Part shown: piece after piece, positions 10,388-19,640 of the stretch | Numbering within the stretch: position 1 is the stretch's first letter | Layout: each line of letters starts with the position of its first letter | From: Bathynomus jamesi | Lineage: Eukaryota > Arthropoda > Malacostraca > Isopoda > Cirolanidae | DNA: 64,000 bases | Assembly (NCBI GenBank): GCA_023014485.1 | Contig: JAJOZX010003305.1 | Location: 276,501 to 340,500 of the forward strand | Direction: 5' to 3' | Made by a program: the position numbers and the translations under genes | The notes under the pieces: model-generated | The model's database searches: none | Told to the model about the DNA's origin: nothing | What the model saw: only the letters and a program-made list of their open reading frames with translations

Positions 10388-11133
10388 ATGGGTAAACAAA
10401 ATTCTTATTTTTCAGGTTCTACAAAAGCTGCAGACGAATGTTTCTTCAAGGATTTCCTGCGTAGCTGTCCTGGAGGTCAGAAAGGTCTTTCAAATTGTGG
10501 GAGGATTCAGAAAATCATAGAGAGCAGCGACATCAGAGGGCAGCCAGATGTCCAAGCGAGACTAGAGCCTCTCTTGGAAGATGGAGCAAAAATCCTTTGT
10601 TGTCACAAGAACTGTGTTTCCACTTATGTGTCCAAGCGGAATTTATCAGCATTCATGAAAAAGAGAGAATGTGATACCCCTACAGTGGAGCCAAAAAGAC
10701 TACGTAGTGCTGTTCTCAGTGAAGGCCAGTATATGACCTAAAAAACACTGTCTCTTTTGTTGAAAGTCAGTGAGTGTATATTACCCGAGAAATATGACAT
10801 CAAAGTTCCGGTGCAATACCGCATTCCAGCATCTAGGTTTATGACCGATAAGCTTGGTGATAAAAAAACAAATTACAAAGATGTGTTGATAGAAAAGTGT
10901 AAACTGAAAAATGATGAGCAGGGACAAGTTGTACTCAGTAGGTTTGGGCATGAAAGGAGATTTTACTGGCTGAAGAAGCCCGATACATAAAGATTGTATG
11001 TCTACCTTCATGTTGAGTTGAGAGAGCTTGCCAGAATAAGTCATGGGTTGAACCTGAAGACCGCCCCTTCATTGCTTTGTGTGTAGAATTGTCGAAGGAG
11101 AAAATGAAACCATGGAATTCAATTGAAGTATAG
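10388..11133 (+). pseudogene. N-terminal coding region of the long-TIR element protein (interrupted)
   Basis: An ATG at 10388 opens a 117-residue frame ending at TAA (10739-10741); the same frame reopens at 10742 and runs to TAA near 10990. It contains a cysteine cluster, LCCHKNCVSTYVSKRNL, that fits the zinc-binding N-terminal segment typical of this protein family. Between 10990 and 11133 coding potential continues in another frame (WVEPEDRPFIALCVELSKEK) up to a TAG at 11131, immediately before the main ORF. So the ancestral protein probably started near 10388 and this copy has about two stops and one frameshift, unless introns or sequencing errors explain them. No expression signal is recognisable. 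Confidence 0.6.
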
Positions 11134-14100
11134 AAGCTTTACAAAGAGTTAGGTGGTCAGAAGTTGTCACGTAGGTCGCTCATTGTAAAAGTTAAAGATT
11201 ACTTCAAAGACGAAATTGTAGACTTACATGGGGATGGTATCGCTACGTTGCTAGTTTTCAAAAACTATGCTGCCTCATACCTGAATATTGCTAAAGATTG
11301 TGAGGAATCTATTGATATTGATGAGTGTGTGAAGAAGCTGGGCAAGCAAATCGCGAGTGAGTGCAAAAAGAACAAGGAAGAATTCACTTCTTATCGTACT
11401 CACATAGACAAATATATTGCTTCCGAATGTATGAGTGATGTTCTTATGCAATTGCTTACTCGTGTAAGTTCGAAATTCTCTGACTCCCTGCAATCCATAA
11501 TGGTTGGAAACATTGTAGCAAGTGTTGTTACAAATCAGCCTACTCCACTCCAAATAGCACTGGGTGTTCTCATAGGTGACCATAAGCAAATCATTAAAGA
11601 GTTGTACAAGTACAATGTAACTTGTTCTTATGATGAAGTGCGGCGTTTTATGCGCTCAGCTGCTGTTGTTGCAGCAAGAGATGCTGTGTGGTCGGGTTTG
11701 AATGATGCTGCACTTGCTGGTCTTGTGCAAGTTATAATTGACAACTTTGATGCAGTTATTCACTCCCAAAATTGTAGATTAAACTGTCACAACCTTGCAG
11801 CTATTGTAACACAGCCCAGATCACTTGAAAACGACAGTGCGAAGGTCATTCCTAGACTATCAAAACAAGAAATGTCAGTTCCCATAAATTGTGAGCTGGA
11901 AGTTGTGCCATACACTGGTCCGAAAAAACCTCCTATGCCCATGGAGGCAACCTGCTCATTTGAGCCTTCTGAGAAGCTTACAAGAGCAGCCGAAGTGTCA
12001 CTTCACCGTGCAGAAGAGCTAGATCTGGAGTTCTTCAGACGGATACTGTTTGTCGCTGGCACCCCTGAGTACAATGGCTTCAACACCCGCCATTGTAGAG
12101 AGGCGGGAATGATGCCAGCTAAGAAGTCGGCCATCAAGTATATGCCACTCATTAATATGAAGCCAGCGGACCACAACACTGTCAACACTGCAATCAACAA
12201 TGGCATTAAAGTGACGAGGGAGTCCAACCAAAGTGTTTTGGTCATCACAGCAGATCAACAGATCTACAAGGTTATAGTGGACATCCTGTTCCATACACGA
12301 AGTCTTCTGACTGATGTGGTTGCCATCCTTGGTGGAATGCACTTGGTGATGGACTTCATAGGTGCGATTGGCAGTCTAGCAGCGGGAAGTGGCCTGAAAG
12401 AAGTTCTCTGTGGCACATTCGGATCAGTGGATAAAATGCTAGAAGGAAAAAAGTACCCTCAAAATGCCCGTGCACTTCGCATGCTGACTGAAGAAGCTCT
12501 CAGACCTGTATTCTTGAAGTATGGTGAGCGTATCAATACCATGGCTGACTTGATGCAAGTCCTTGAAGAACTGGCCTCTGCTAGCAGAACAACTCGTATG
12601 TGGGTTGACATCATCATCAAGCCAACTTTTCTCATTATGAAATACACGCGCAGTACACATGAAGGTGATTATGCTCTGGCCATTCAAACAGCTGAAAATA
12701 TGTTGCCATATTTCTTCGCTGCTGGGCATCACAACTACAGTAGATATGGCCTCTTCTTCGTTCGATCTATGACGTGGTTACCTGAAGAAGTCTTAGATGC
12801 ATTTATGAGAGGAGAGGGTTCTATGCATCACATGGATGGACTCTGGAATGGGGTGCCAACCGACCAGTTCCTGGAGAGTACCTGGATGCGTCGTGGGAAG
12901 GGCCCTAGTGGTGTCATTGGTAACACCCAAAATCCACAAGTGATGGCCACGTGGGTATACAGCCTCAATGCTCGTGTGAGTCTGACTGCTGACCTCCTAG
13001 ATATGAGTGAGCACCTAGAAACATTCCATCTGTACCACAAAGAGGAGGCAGGAGGTCGCATCAAACATGATGGAGAAGATCGCCAATCACTTCATGATTC
13101 CCTTTCTAAGTGCATGGACCCAATGGATCCAGAGTCACATCCAGGAGGCAACTTATACAATATTCAGACAGGGCAGCTTGCATCTCCAGATGCCAATGCC
13201 GATAGAGCTGTTAGTATTGGAAAGACGCAACTGGCACAGTACGAGTCATCATGGCCACAAGGCTTTTATGGCACCATTTCCAAACATGTCATCACCTTTG
13301 CAAGTAAAACGAAACATATCAAGGTGGGTGCCCACTTGGTTATGGACCAAGAAGCGATTTATGCACGCGTCATCGGTTTGCTGATGAGCGAACGCGAACT
13401 TGACTTGACCCATGTATTCTCAACAGAGCTTGCGGCATACCCACCCGCACTGTTCCAACCAGATGGCTTAATGAGAACTGCAGCTAAGTCCGCATTGAAG
13501 CAGAACTTGGGAGTGGAAACATCCTCTCGAACATGGGGTCGACCAACAGTTGTTATCATGGATGTGTCAGCTGTTTTGTGGACAGTCGACTGGCCTGCTA
13601 GTGGCACAGTTGCTACATTTATCCAAACCTTCAAAGTATGGCTACCGAAACATCTTTCTCATGCATCTGTAGTACTAGCTTTTGATCGCTACTATGATTT
13701 CTCTCCGAAATCAAGCACTCGGGCAATGAGAAGCAAGAGCAGCAGAGTTCACAAGCTGGACCTCAACACCCCATTGCCTACAAGAGACGCTGTTCTCACG
13801 TGCACCGCGAACAAGGAGCAACTAAACAGGCTGCTCTGTGAGCAAATCCTTGCTGACAGTGAGTATCTCGCAACTGTAACCCAAGACCATGAGCTAGTGC
13901 TTGCAGGATGGCAGACCATACCGACTTCCATTGTGCGAGGCAGGAGTCGAGCAGCATTGGAGCTCTCATCATCTCATGAAGAGGCTGACGTGATAATAAC
14001 ACAACACGCTATCGCACAAGCTGAGAAAGATTCTGATGCCCGCATCTCCATCATTTGTGATGACACAGACGTGTTTGCCATGCTGACTCACTTCTATGAA

Positions 14101-14886
14101 TTTAAGAAACTAGGCTGTCCCATGATTATGGAGTCTCCAGTGCGTGGCAGAAAATCAGTGGACATCCGAGCAACTGTAACCCAGCACAAAGACATCATCC
14201 CACAAATCCTCAAACTACACGCTTTGAGTGGTTGTGACACAGTTGCAGCAATACATGGCATCGGCAAAGCCACTGCCATTGCCACAGCCAAGAAGGGTCG
14301 GAAGCTAGACAAGCTGGGGTCCCTTGATGCATGCTTTGACCATATCGAGAAAGAGGCAACAGCGTTCATTGTTGCATGCTATGGGGATAAGAAATCCTCA
14401 TCTCTTACTGAGTGTCGTCAGCGAGTATGGGCTCAGAAGACAGGGAAGTCGGGAACTGCTGCACCCAAACTATGTTCTCTACCACCAACAACTGAAGCTT
14501 TCCATCAAAATGTGCTCAGAGCCCACTACACTGTGGCGAACTGGCTCGATGCACTAAAGTGTGACCCACCACCACTTGATCCTGTGCATTATGGGTGGGA
14601 GAGAGACGAAACAAACAGAGTTCTCATCCCAAAAACAGTTGGTGAAGGAGTGTGCTTAGCACCAGATGAAGTTCTGAAGCTAATCAGATGTGGGTGTGAA
14701 TCACAATCAGCATGCAGGGGGAGTCGCTGCGGCTGCATGGGACGCGGAATCCCTTGCACAATGTTCTGTGCATGTGGCAGCGGCTTGGATTGCAACAATC
14801 CATTGACCCAAAACGCAAACGAAGAGCAGACTGATGATCCTGACGATCCTGACACAACCATGTCTTTTGATATTTGCCCCCAATAA
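11134..14886 (+). CDS. Giant ORF: putative transposase with FEN1/XPG-like nuclease and CXC domains
   Basis: Open for 1250 codons from just after TAG at 11131 to TAA at 14886; no ATG lies near its beginning, so the start is upstream. Residue numbers count from codon 11164. Residues 80-180 hold the family block GNIVASVVTNQPT/TCSYDEVRRF. VIIDNFDA (D193, D196), ITADQQIYK (D364) and LGGMH (H393) could form an RNase H-like transposase core; this is inference. EGDYALAIQTAENMLPYFFA begins at 500. From about 795 a FEN1/XPG pattern appears: MDVSAVLW (D800), AFDRYYDF with KSSTR (D841), SHEEAD (E939, E940, D942), CDDTD (D967, D969), and SGCDT...GIGKATA (D1025 with helix-hairpin-helix). These parallel the seven FEN1 active-site acids. 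A CXC cysteine cluster lies at about 1176-1214. The long open frame suggests recent function or domestication. Confidence 0.8.
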   Translation, partial: KLYKELGGQKLSRRSLIVKVKDYFKDEIVDLHGDGIATLLVFKNYAASYLNIAKDCEESIDIDECVKKLGKQIASECKKNKEEFTSYRTHIDKYIASECMSDVLMQLLTRVSSKFSDSLQSIMVGNIVASVVTNQPTPLQIALGVLIGDHKQIIKELYKYNVTCSYDEVRRFMRSAAVVAARDAVWSGLNDAALAGLVQVIIDNFDAVIHSQNCRLNCHNLAAIVTQPRSLENDSAKVIPRLSKQEMSVPINCELEVVPYTGPKKPPMPMEATCSFEPSEKLTRAAEVSLHRAEELDLEFFRRILFVAGTPEYNGFNTRHCREAGMMPAKKSAIKYMPLINMKPADHNTVNTAINNGIKVTRESNQSVLVITADQQIYKVIVDILFHTRSLLTDVVAILGGMHLVMDFIGAIGSLAAGSGLKEVLCGTFGSVDKMLEGKKYPQNARALRMLTEEALRPVFLKYGERINTMADLMQVLEELASASRTTRMWVDIIIKPTFLIMKYTRSTHEGDYALAIQTAENMLPYFFAAGHHNYSRYGLFFVRSMTWLPEEVLDAFMRGEGSMHHMDGLWNGVPTDQFLESTWMRRGKGPSGVIGNTQNPQVMATWVYSLNARVSLTADLLDMSEHLETFHLYHKEEAGGRIKHDGEDRQSLHDSLSKCMDPMDPESHPGGNLYNIQTGQLASPDANADRAVSIGKTQLAQYESSWPQGFYGTISKHVITFASKTKHIKVGAHLVMDQEAIYARVIGLLMSERELDLTHVFSTELAAYPPALFQPDGLMRTAAKSALKQNLGVETSSRTWGRPTVVIMDVSAVLWTVDWPASGTVATFIQTFKVWLPKHLSHASVVLAFDRYYDFSPKSSTRAMRSKSSRVHKLDLNTPLPTRDAVLTCTANKEQLNRLLCEQILADSEYLATVTQDHELVLAGWQTIPTSIVRGRSRAALELSSSHEEADVIITQHAIAQAEKDSDARISIICDDTDVFAMLTHFYEFKKLGCPMIMESPVRGRKSVDIRATVTQHKDIIPQILKLHALSGCDTVAAIHGIGKATAIATAKKGRKLDKLGSLDACFDHIEKEATAFIVACYGDKKSSSLTECRQRVWAQKTGKSGTAAPKLCSLPPTTEAFHQNVLRAHYTVANWLDALKCDPPPLDPVHYGWERDETNRVLIPKTVGEGVCLAPDEVLKLIRCGCESQSACRGSRCGCMGRGIPCTMFCACGSGLDCNNPLTQNANEEQTDDPDDPDTTMSFDICPQ

Positions 14887-15283
14887 ATGGTTACCTAATG
14901 TGAATAACTGCATCAAAGTTGTCAATGCCAATCCCCCAGCTAGGTGTGAGCTTTGTTTTGCTTACGAGGTCATATCTTGTAGCTTTGCAACCTTCCATAG
15001 AATGCATGTGCCCTGCACTTCAGCATAAATTGTGGTTTATATCCGAATATCCATATCCATATAATGTGGGTTATGTCATTTAAGCATTATGATCTGGTTT
15101 TATCTGCAGAAAAGATGTTAAGTGCTCAGCAGTTAGCTAAATTGTAGAAATCGTCACTGAAATAAAGCAAATACAGTGATGTCAACTGTGGCATTATCAT
15201 ATTTCAAGGCTAAACTTTAACCTCAAATGACCTTGACTTGACCCATGGAGTTGCAAAATGATGCCCGACTGTTATCATGTGTC
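14887..15283. other. 3' flank inside the long-TIR element
   Basis: Non-coding stretch between the ORF stop and the right inverted repeat. An AATAAA-type signal overlaps the stop codon (CCAATAAATGG, 14881 on) and another AATAAA-like string (GAAATAAAGC) is near 15160; either could serve for polyadenylation. Confidence 0.5.
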
Positions 15284-15713
15284 TATAGAACTACTCAGTC
15301 TCGCCCAAAACCATAAAAACGACAGTAAGATCACCAAAATATCTCCACGACTGCCCGGGATATGGGATATTCCTTATTTCGGGGGGCGTTTGACCTCCAA
15401 TGACCTTGAGTATTGACGAATGTGAGTCAAAACGACTCCCAAAGTATCTGCAACCCCTCCATATCGACTCATCATCCTAAAAACCCTTAGAAATGACACA
15501 AAGATCATCAAAATCCATCAAGTATTGACCAGGATATGGGATTTTTCAGTTTCGCCGGCCATCTTGGAAAATGGCGGCCATATTGAGAAAGCAAAGCGGG
15601 GATCAGGTGTACACCCGATGGATTCTTGAATGGGGTGGTATAAGCTTTCAAAATATGTCAAGATTTGCTTTATAGCAAACAATGCAGGGTTCCCACCCTG
15701 TGCAACCGGACTA
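15284..15713 (-). repeat. Right long terminal inverted repeat of the 6-kb element
   Basis: Reverse complement of 9683-10123. The outer limit is placed at CCGGACTA (15706-15713), which pairs with TAGTCCGG at 9683-9690. Outside these positions the two flanks stop matching in inverted orientation. Confidence 0.9.
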
Positions 15714-15931
15714 CACTCTACTTTCAGAGTTATGCGATTCATTTTCAGCCAACTTTTCGGTTGTGAAGTTGCCAACAATGTTTAAAAACATTGTCATTAA
15801 TCAAATAAATGATTGTAGTTTGGTTTATATTTTTAATAGTTTTACATTATTTTGGCATTTACGTATTATACTTGACTTGAACAACTTTTTTTTTAAAAAC
15901 ATGAACATTTTATTTTCGAAAAGAAAAATTG

Positions 15932-16134
15932 GGATCACCTGAAGATCAGGGCCCCCAGCCTCCTTCATTTAGTCTTATAAAGCTTACTAACGAAAATATG
16001 ACGACTTAACTTTAGTAATCGTGAAGGGCATACAGTTGACCTAACGATTGGTTAGGTTAAGTCGTGATATTTTCGTTAGTTAGCCTTAAAAAGCTAACTA
16101 ACGAAGGCTGGAGGCCCTGATCTTCAGGTGATCC
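15932..16134. mobile_element. Palindromic MITE, family I
   Basis: The two halves are reverse complements, with ends GGATCACCTGAAGATCAGGG at 15932 and its complement ending at 16134, and inner blocks AGCTAACTAACGAA. About 200 bp with a short loop, no ORF. A half copy with the same end lies at 38897-38965. The internal part (GACCTAACGATTGGTTAGGT) is shared with MITE family II at 33465-33665 and 38040-38280. Confidence 0.85.
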
Positions 16135-16148
16135 AAAAATTTTTCACA

Positions 16149-16420
16149 GTACAGAAACTTCGCGAGTTCTTTCAAAAGCTTAACTCGGCTCTCGATATCC
16201 TATCCGAAGAGGACTTCGATTTCGCGAAAAGGTCCGACGAGCAGTCGAAGCTGATGTAGATTGCTACCAAATCATGCTCGACGACAAAATCCGAAACGCG
16301 AAGCAGCTTAGCTTGGACCAGTTTCTTGTGGAACATAATCCGAAGGACCCTAAGCCATCAACATCTGCCACCTATGTTCCCTCGTCATCTGCGCAAGAAG
16401 TTTCTTCAGATGACGAATAA
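16149..16420 (+). pseudogene. pogo/Tigger-type transposase, C-terminal tail
   Basis: Reading from 16149, VQKLREFFQKLNSALDILSE continues to EQSKLM and a stop; a one-base shift then gives EADVDCYQIMLDDKIRNAKQ, LSLDQFL and finally PKPSTSATYVPSSSAQEVSS plus DDE before TAA at 16420. The QLSLDQFL and PKPSTSA phrases are typical of the end of Tigger/jerky-like transposases. Only the tail remains. It sits 430 bp to the right of the 6-kb element, whose left flank has a pogo-type end. Confidence 0.6.
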
Positions 16421-17007
16421 TTCCTCCATTCAGTGTCCTTTGTACATAGACTTTGTAAATACTTCGTTACGTACATACTGTTTAGGAATTAGGAATTAAG
16501 AAGTCATCTTTACTCAACCAAACCCTCCTGTAATGAGCGACTGAATATATATAAGGTAAGATTAAACATAATGTTTTTGTACAATTATTGGTTTTGGTGG
16601 TTGCTTTATTTACCCATTTACCTGAATTTAATCTTGCATTATATATAAACACCTATTTTATATACATATTTTCGCTCTGTAGTAAGAGTAAATGTCTTGA
16701 ATAATTGGTCTGGGAACCTAACAAAATTTATAACAACCTTTATAACGTGAGTTCGAAAAATAATAATAGACCTAAATGATTTAATCTAATAATTTTATTA
16801 TAAAAAATCTATAAAATTAATCGTCTAAACTGATGGATACTGAGACCTTCAGTAGAATTCACAAAAAAGTGAGTAAATATGAAAACCTACCTGTAATATT
16901 TACCTGAAATGGTTTTACAGAGTCCTAGTATAAGAGGTAAATAATAAAAGTAGGTGTGTGAATTTATTTTCCCGATTATTGTACAATTGTGTAAACAAGA
17001 ACTATAT
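16421..17007. other. AT-rich stretch, nothing recognised
   Basis: No gene or repeat assigned. The last eight bases (17000-17007) are the left target-site copy of the Merlin element. Confidence 0.5.
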
Positions 17008-17263
17008 GGTCAACATTTAGGAGATGCACGGCCTCCGAATTCAGACATGAAAATTAGTTAATCTTGTGTGTTTTTATGTGCTCTATTCATAATTGACCAT
17101 CATTTTTGTGCAATCACTTCAAAGTATGAAAAATTTTCAATTTAAATTTTTTTTTAAATTCATATTTCGAAGTGAAAGAACGGGAAATGATGAGGAAATA
17201 CGAATAAACATATAAAAACACACAAGATCAACTAATTTTCTTTACTAAAATGAACATAACCAA

Positions 17264-17332
17264 ATCTAACCTACCTAACCTTCACTAAAACGAACCTAAC
17301 CTAACCTAACCTTCACTAAATCGACAGAAAAA
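17264..17332. repeat. TTAGG-type tract inside the Merlin 3' region
   Basis: Degenerate CCTAACCTAACC repeats mixed with the phrase TTCACTAAAACGAA. A related tract is at 22180-22335. Confidence 0.8.
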
Positions 17333-17563
17333 TAACTAACCTTTTATTGTGGCGGTGGATAAAGTTTCGCGATTTCTCGCAAAAAATAATGCAGGATAGT
17401 CTTGTGGTCTTTGTGTTCTGCTTGAAATAGGTAGCGCGCAAAGTACTGCTGGTAATTTTTTTTTGTTATCAGCTCTCAAAACCCATGCTTTATATCTTCC
17501 CAAAGTCTTTCATATTCTGCATATGTGCGCCACTCTCTGGATCGACGAAACTGTTGGAAAGAT

Positions 17564-17966
17564 TCACAGTTCGGTGTTCATAACCCAGATCAGAGAGCTG
17601 GCTGTAAGCCTTCCAACAGTCACTAATGACAAATGACCCCGGCAAAATAAACGTTGTATAAGTGGAAGTAATGTTTCCTTGCTCCGATCACCGACGGTTA
17701 AAAGAAATTTTCGCTTTGAAACTCTTTCAATTCCACCGAAAACCCACACACCTTGTAGTTCACGCCCCCGATTGTATTTAGATTTACCAAATTTGCTCTC
17801 ATCAATTTCTACAATAATACCTGGACCCCCAATTGGTTCTTGATTATTAAGCCAGTTGATATAAACCTCAGAGCAAAATAATTTCCAGTCCACAACAGTT
17901 CGTGAATTCAATTCTAAAAAATCCTCACAGTACTTTTGACTAAAAAATTTTCGCAAGAATGTTTAT
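17564..17966 (-). pseudogene. Merlin transposase, C-terminal part (ISXO2-like DDE domain)
   Basis: The frame reads RKFFSQKYCEDFLEL, then GGPGIIVEIDESKFGKSKYN with the first catalytic Asp and Glu context of the ISXO2-like (IS1595/Merlin) transposase domain, then RGRELQGVWVFGGIER and KRKFLLTVGDRSKETLLPLI. Those transposases cut and paste the element. The end after LIQRLFCRG is frameshifted and the expected third catalytic block is lost. The frame continues upstream into 21507 once the LINE and one TGTTTAT copy are taken away, apart from one in-frame stop at the junction. Confidence 0.85.
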
Positions 17967-18140
17967 CTTCTTCTTTCTCTTCGCCCGTTCCCGCCTCTAT
18001 GCGGGGTCGGCGTTTCTGACCAGCCTCCTCCACACAGCCCGGTCCTGGGCTTCTTCCTCCGACAAACCCTTCTCCCTCAAATCGTCCCTCACCTTCTCCA
18101 TCCACCTTCGCTTCGGTCTGCCTCTCTTTCTCCTGCCATG

Positions 18141-18692
18141 CACCTCCATATTCATCGTTCTCTTACCCACATAATCTTCGTCCCCTCTCATCACATGTCC
18201 ATACCATTTCAGTCTACTTTCTTGTATCTTCCTCGAGATTTCTCCAACCTTTGTTGTGCCCCTTATCCTTTCATTCTTTACTCTATTCAACCTTGTCACT
18301 CCGCACATCCATCTGAGCATTCTCATCTCCGTTACATCTAGTCTTTTCTCATGATCTTTCTTTATAGCCCAAGACTCAGCCCCATACATCATAGCCGGTC
18401 TTACCACAGTCTTATGCACCTCCATATTCATCGTTCTCTTACCCACATAATCTTCGTCCCCTCTCATCACATGTCCATACCATTTCAGTCTACTTTCTTG
18501 TATCTTCCTCGAGATTTCTCCAACCTTTGTTGTGCCCCTTATCCTTTCATTCCTTACTCTATCCAACCTTGTCACTCCGCACATCCATCTGAGCATTCTC
18601 ATCTCCGTTACATCTAGTCTTTTCTCATGATCTTTTTATAGCCCAAGACTCAGCCCATACATCATAGCCGGTCTTACCACAGTCTTATACAC
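18141..18692 (-). repeat. In-frame tandem duplication of 276 bp in the LINE C-terminus
   Basis: Positions 18141-18416 are repeated at 18417-18692 with few differences. The period of 276 bp is exactly 92 codons, so the minus-strand frame remains open across the junction and the protein repeats MRMLRWMCGVTRL. Confidence 0.9.
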
Positions 18693-18710
18693 CTTTCCCT
18701 TAACCCTTGC

Positions 18711-19044
18711 GCCTATTCTTCGGTCACACAACACCCCTGAAACTTTCTTCCAATTTTTCCAACCAGATTGCACTCTGTGTGTTATTTCTGTGTCCAGCTC
18801 ACCGTCCTCAGCCACTGTCGATCCAAGTACGTAAACTTACTTACTCTCTTTAACCTCGCTCCCTCTAAACTAATTTCGCCTATTCTTCGGTCACACAACA
18901 CCCCTGAAACTTTCTTCCAATTTTCCAACCAGATTGCACTCTGTGTGTTATTTCTGTTGTCCAGCTCACCGTCCTCAGCCACTGTCGATCCCAAGTACGT
19001 AAACTTACTTATTCTCTTTAACCTCGCTCCCTCTAAACTAATTT
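18711..19044 (-). repeat. Tandem duplication of about 167 bp in the LINE reverse transcriptase region
   Basis: The block starting GCCTATTCTTCGGTCACACA recurs at 18711 and 18878. The period is not a multiple of three, so it breaks the frame. Small indels distinguish the copies. Confidence 0.88.
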
Positions 19045-19640
19045 CTGAGTCTTGATTTTCGTAGAACCTCAGGTACTCCGTTTTCTTTCTGCTGATTTTG
19101 AACCCTCTGTCTTCAAAAGCCCTCCTCCATTCCTCCAATTTTCTTTCTACTACTTCTCTCCTGTTGCTGCACAGAACAATATCGTCTGCAAAGAGCATAC
19201 ACCAAGGGATTGATCTTTTATCCCCTGGGCCAACACATCCATAATCAAAACAAAAAGGTACGGGCTCAAAGAAGATCCCTGATGTAGACCAACCCTCATG
19301 GGGAACCATTCCGTTACACCTACACTACTCCTAACCTGGGTCCTTGCTCCTTCATACATACTTTGCACCAACCTAACGTACTTCTCCGGCACACCTTTCT
19401 CTCTCATACACCTCCAAACCTCCTGGCGTGGCACTCTATCATATGCTTTCTCTAGGTCGATGAAAACCATGTGCAGTCCCTTTTGTCGCTCCCGGTGTTC
19501 TCCATCAACTGCCTCAGTGCAAAAATCGCATCAGTTGTTCCCCTACCTGGCATAAAACCCAACTGCTCTTCCCCCACGGTTGTCTCTTCTCTTAACCTTT
19601 TCTCTATAATCCTTTCCCAAACCTTCATCGTGTGTGACAT

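Larger units (their letters stand above)
9683..15713 (+). mobile_element. Long-TIR DNA element encoding a transposase-like protein with a FEN1-like nuclease domain
   Basis: About 6.0 kb bounded by inverted repeats of roughly 435 bp (9683-10123 and 15284-15713). The interior carries a coding region on the plus strand from 10388 to 14886. The protein belongs to a large family of uncharacterised animal proteins that I know from cnidarian, crustacean and fish genomes (motifs GNIVASVVTNQPT, TCSYDEVRRF, ITADQQIYK, GGMHLVMDFIG, KKYPQNARALRML). I see no intact target-site duplication; the phrase TTTCAGAGTTATG occurs in direct orientation outside both ends (near 9631 and 15722), which may or may not be related. 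The long inverted repeats around a single large ORF point to a DNA transposon. Confidence 0.75.
17997..19640 (-). pseudogene. RTE-like LINE: reverse transcriptase and C-terminal domain (broken)
   Basis: Starting near 19640, motifs follow as RLREETTVGEEQLGFMPGRG, MVFIDLEKAYDRVPR (motif A with catalytic Asp), GLHQGSSLSPYLFVL (motif B) and, after a frameshift, MLFADDIVLCSN (motif C, catalytic FADD). Then come LEGARLKRISKFTYLGS and a C-terminal region MRMLRWMCGVTRLDRVRNER, RKIQESRLKWYGHVMRGDED and GRRKRGRPKRRW. The C-terminal region is duplicated in frame and the LGS region is duplicated out of frame. Reverse transcription activity would have been needed for mobility; this copy cannot provide it. 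Confidence 0.88.

Noticed and set aside
12003..14861. Minus-strand open frames opposite the giant ORF
   Set aside because: Composition and overlap show they are shadows of the plus-strand frame.
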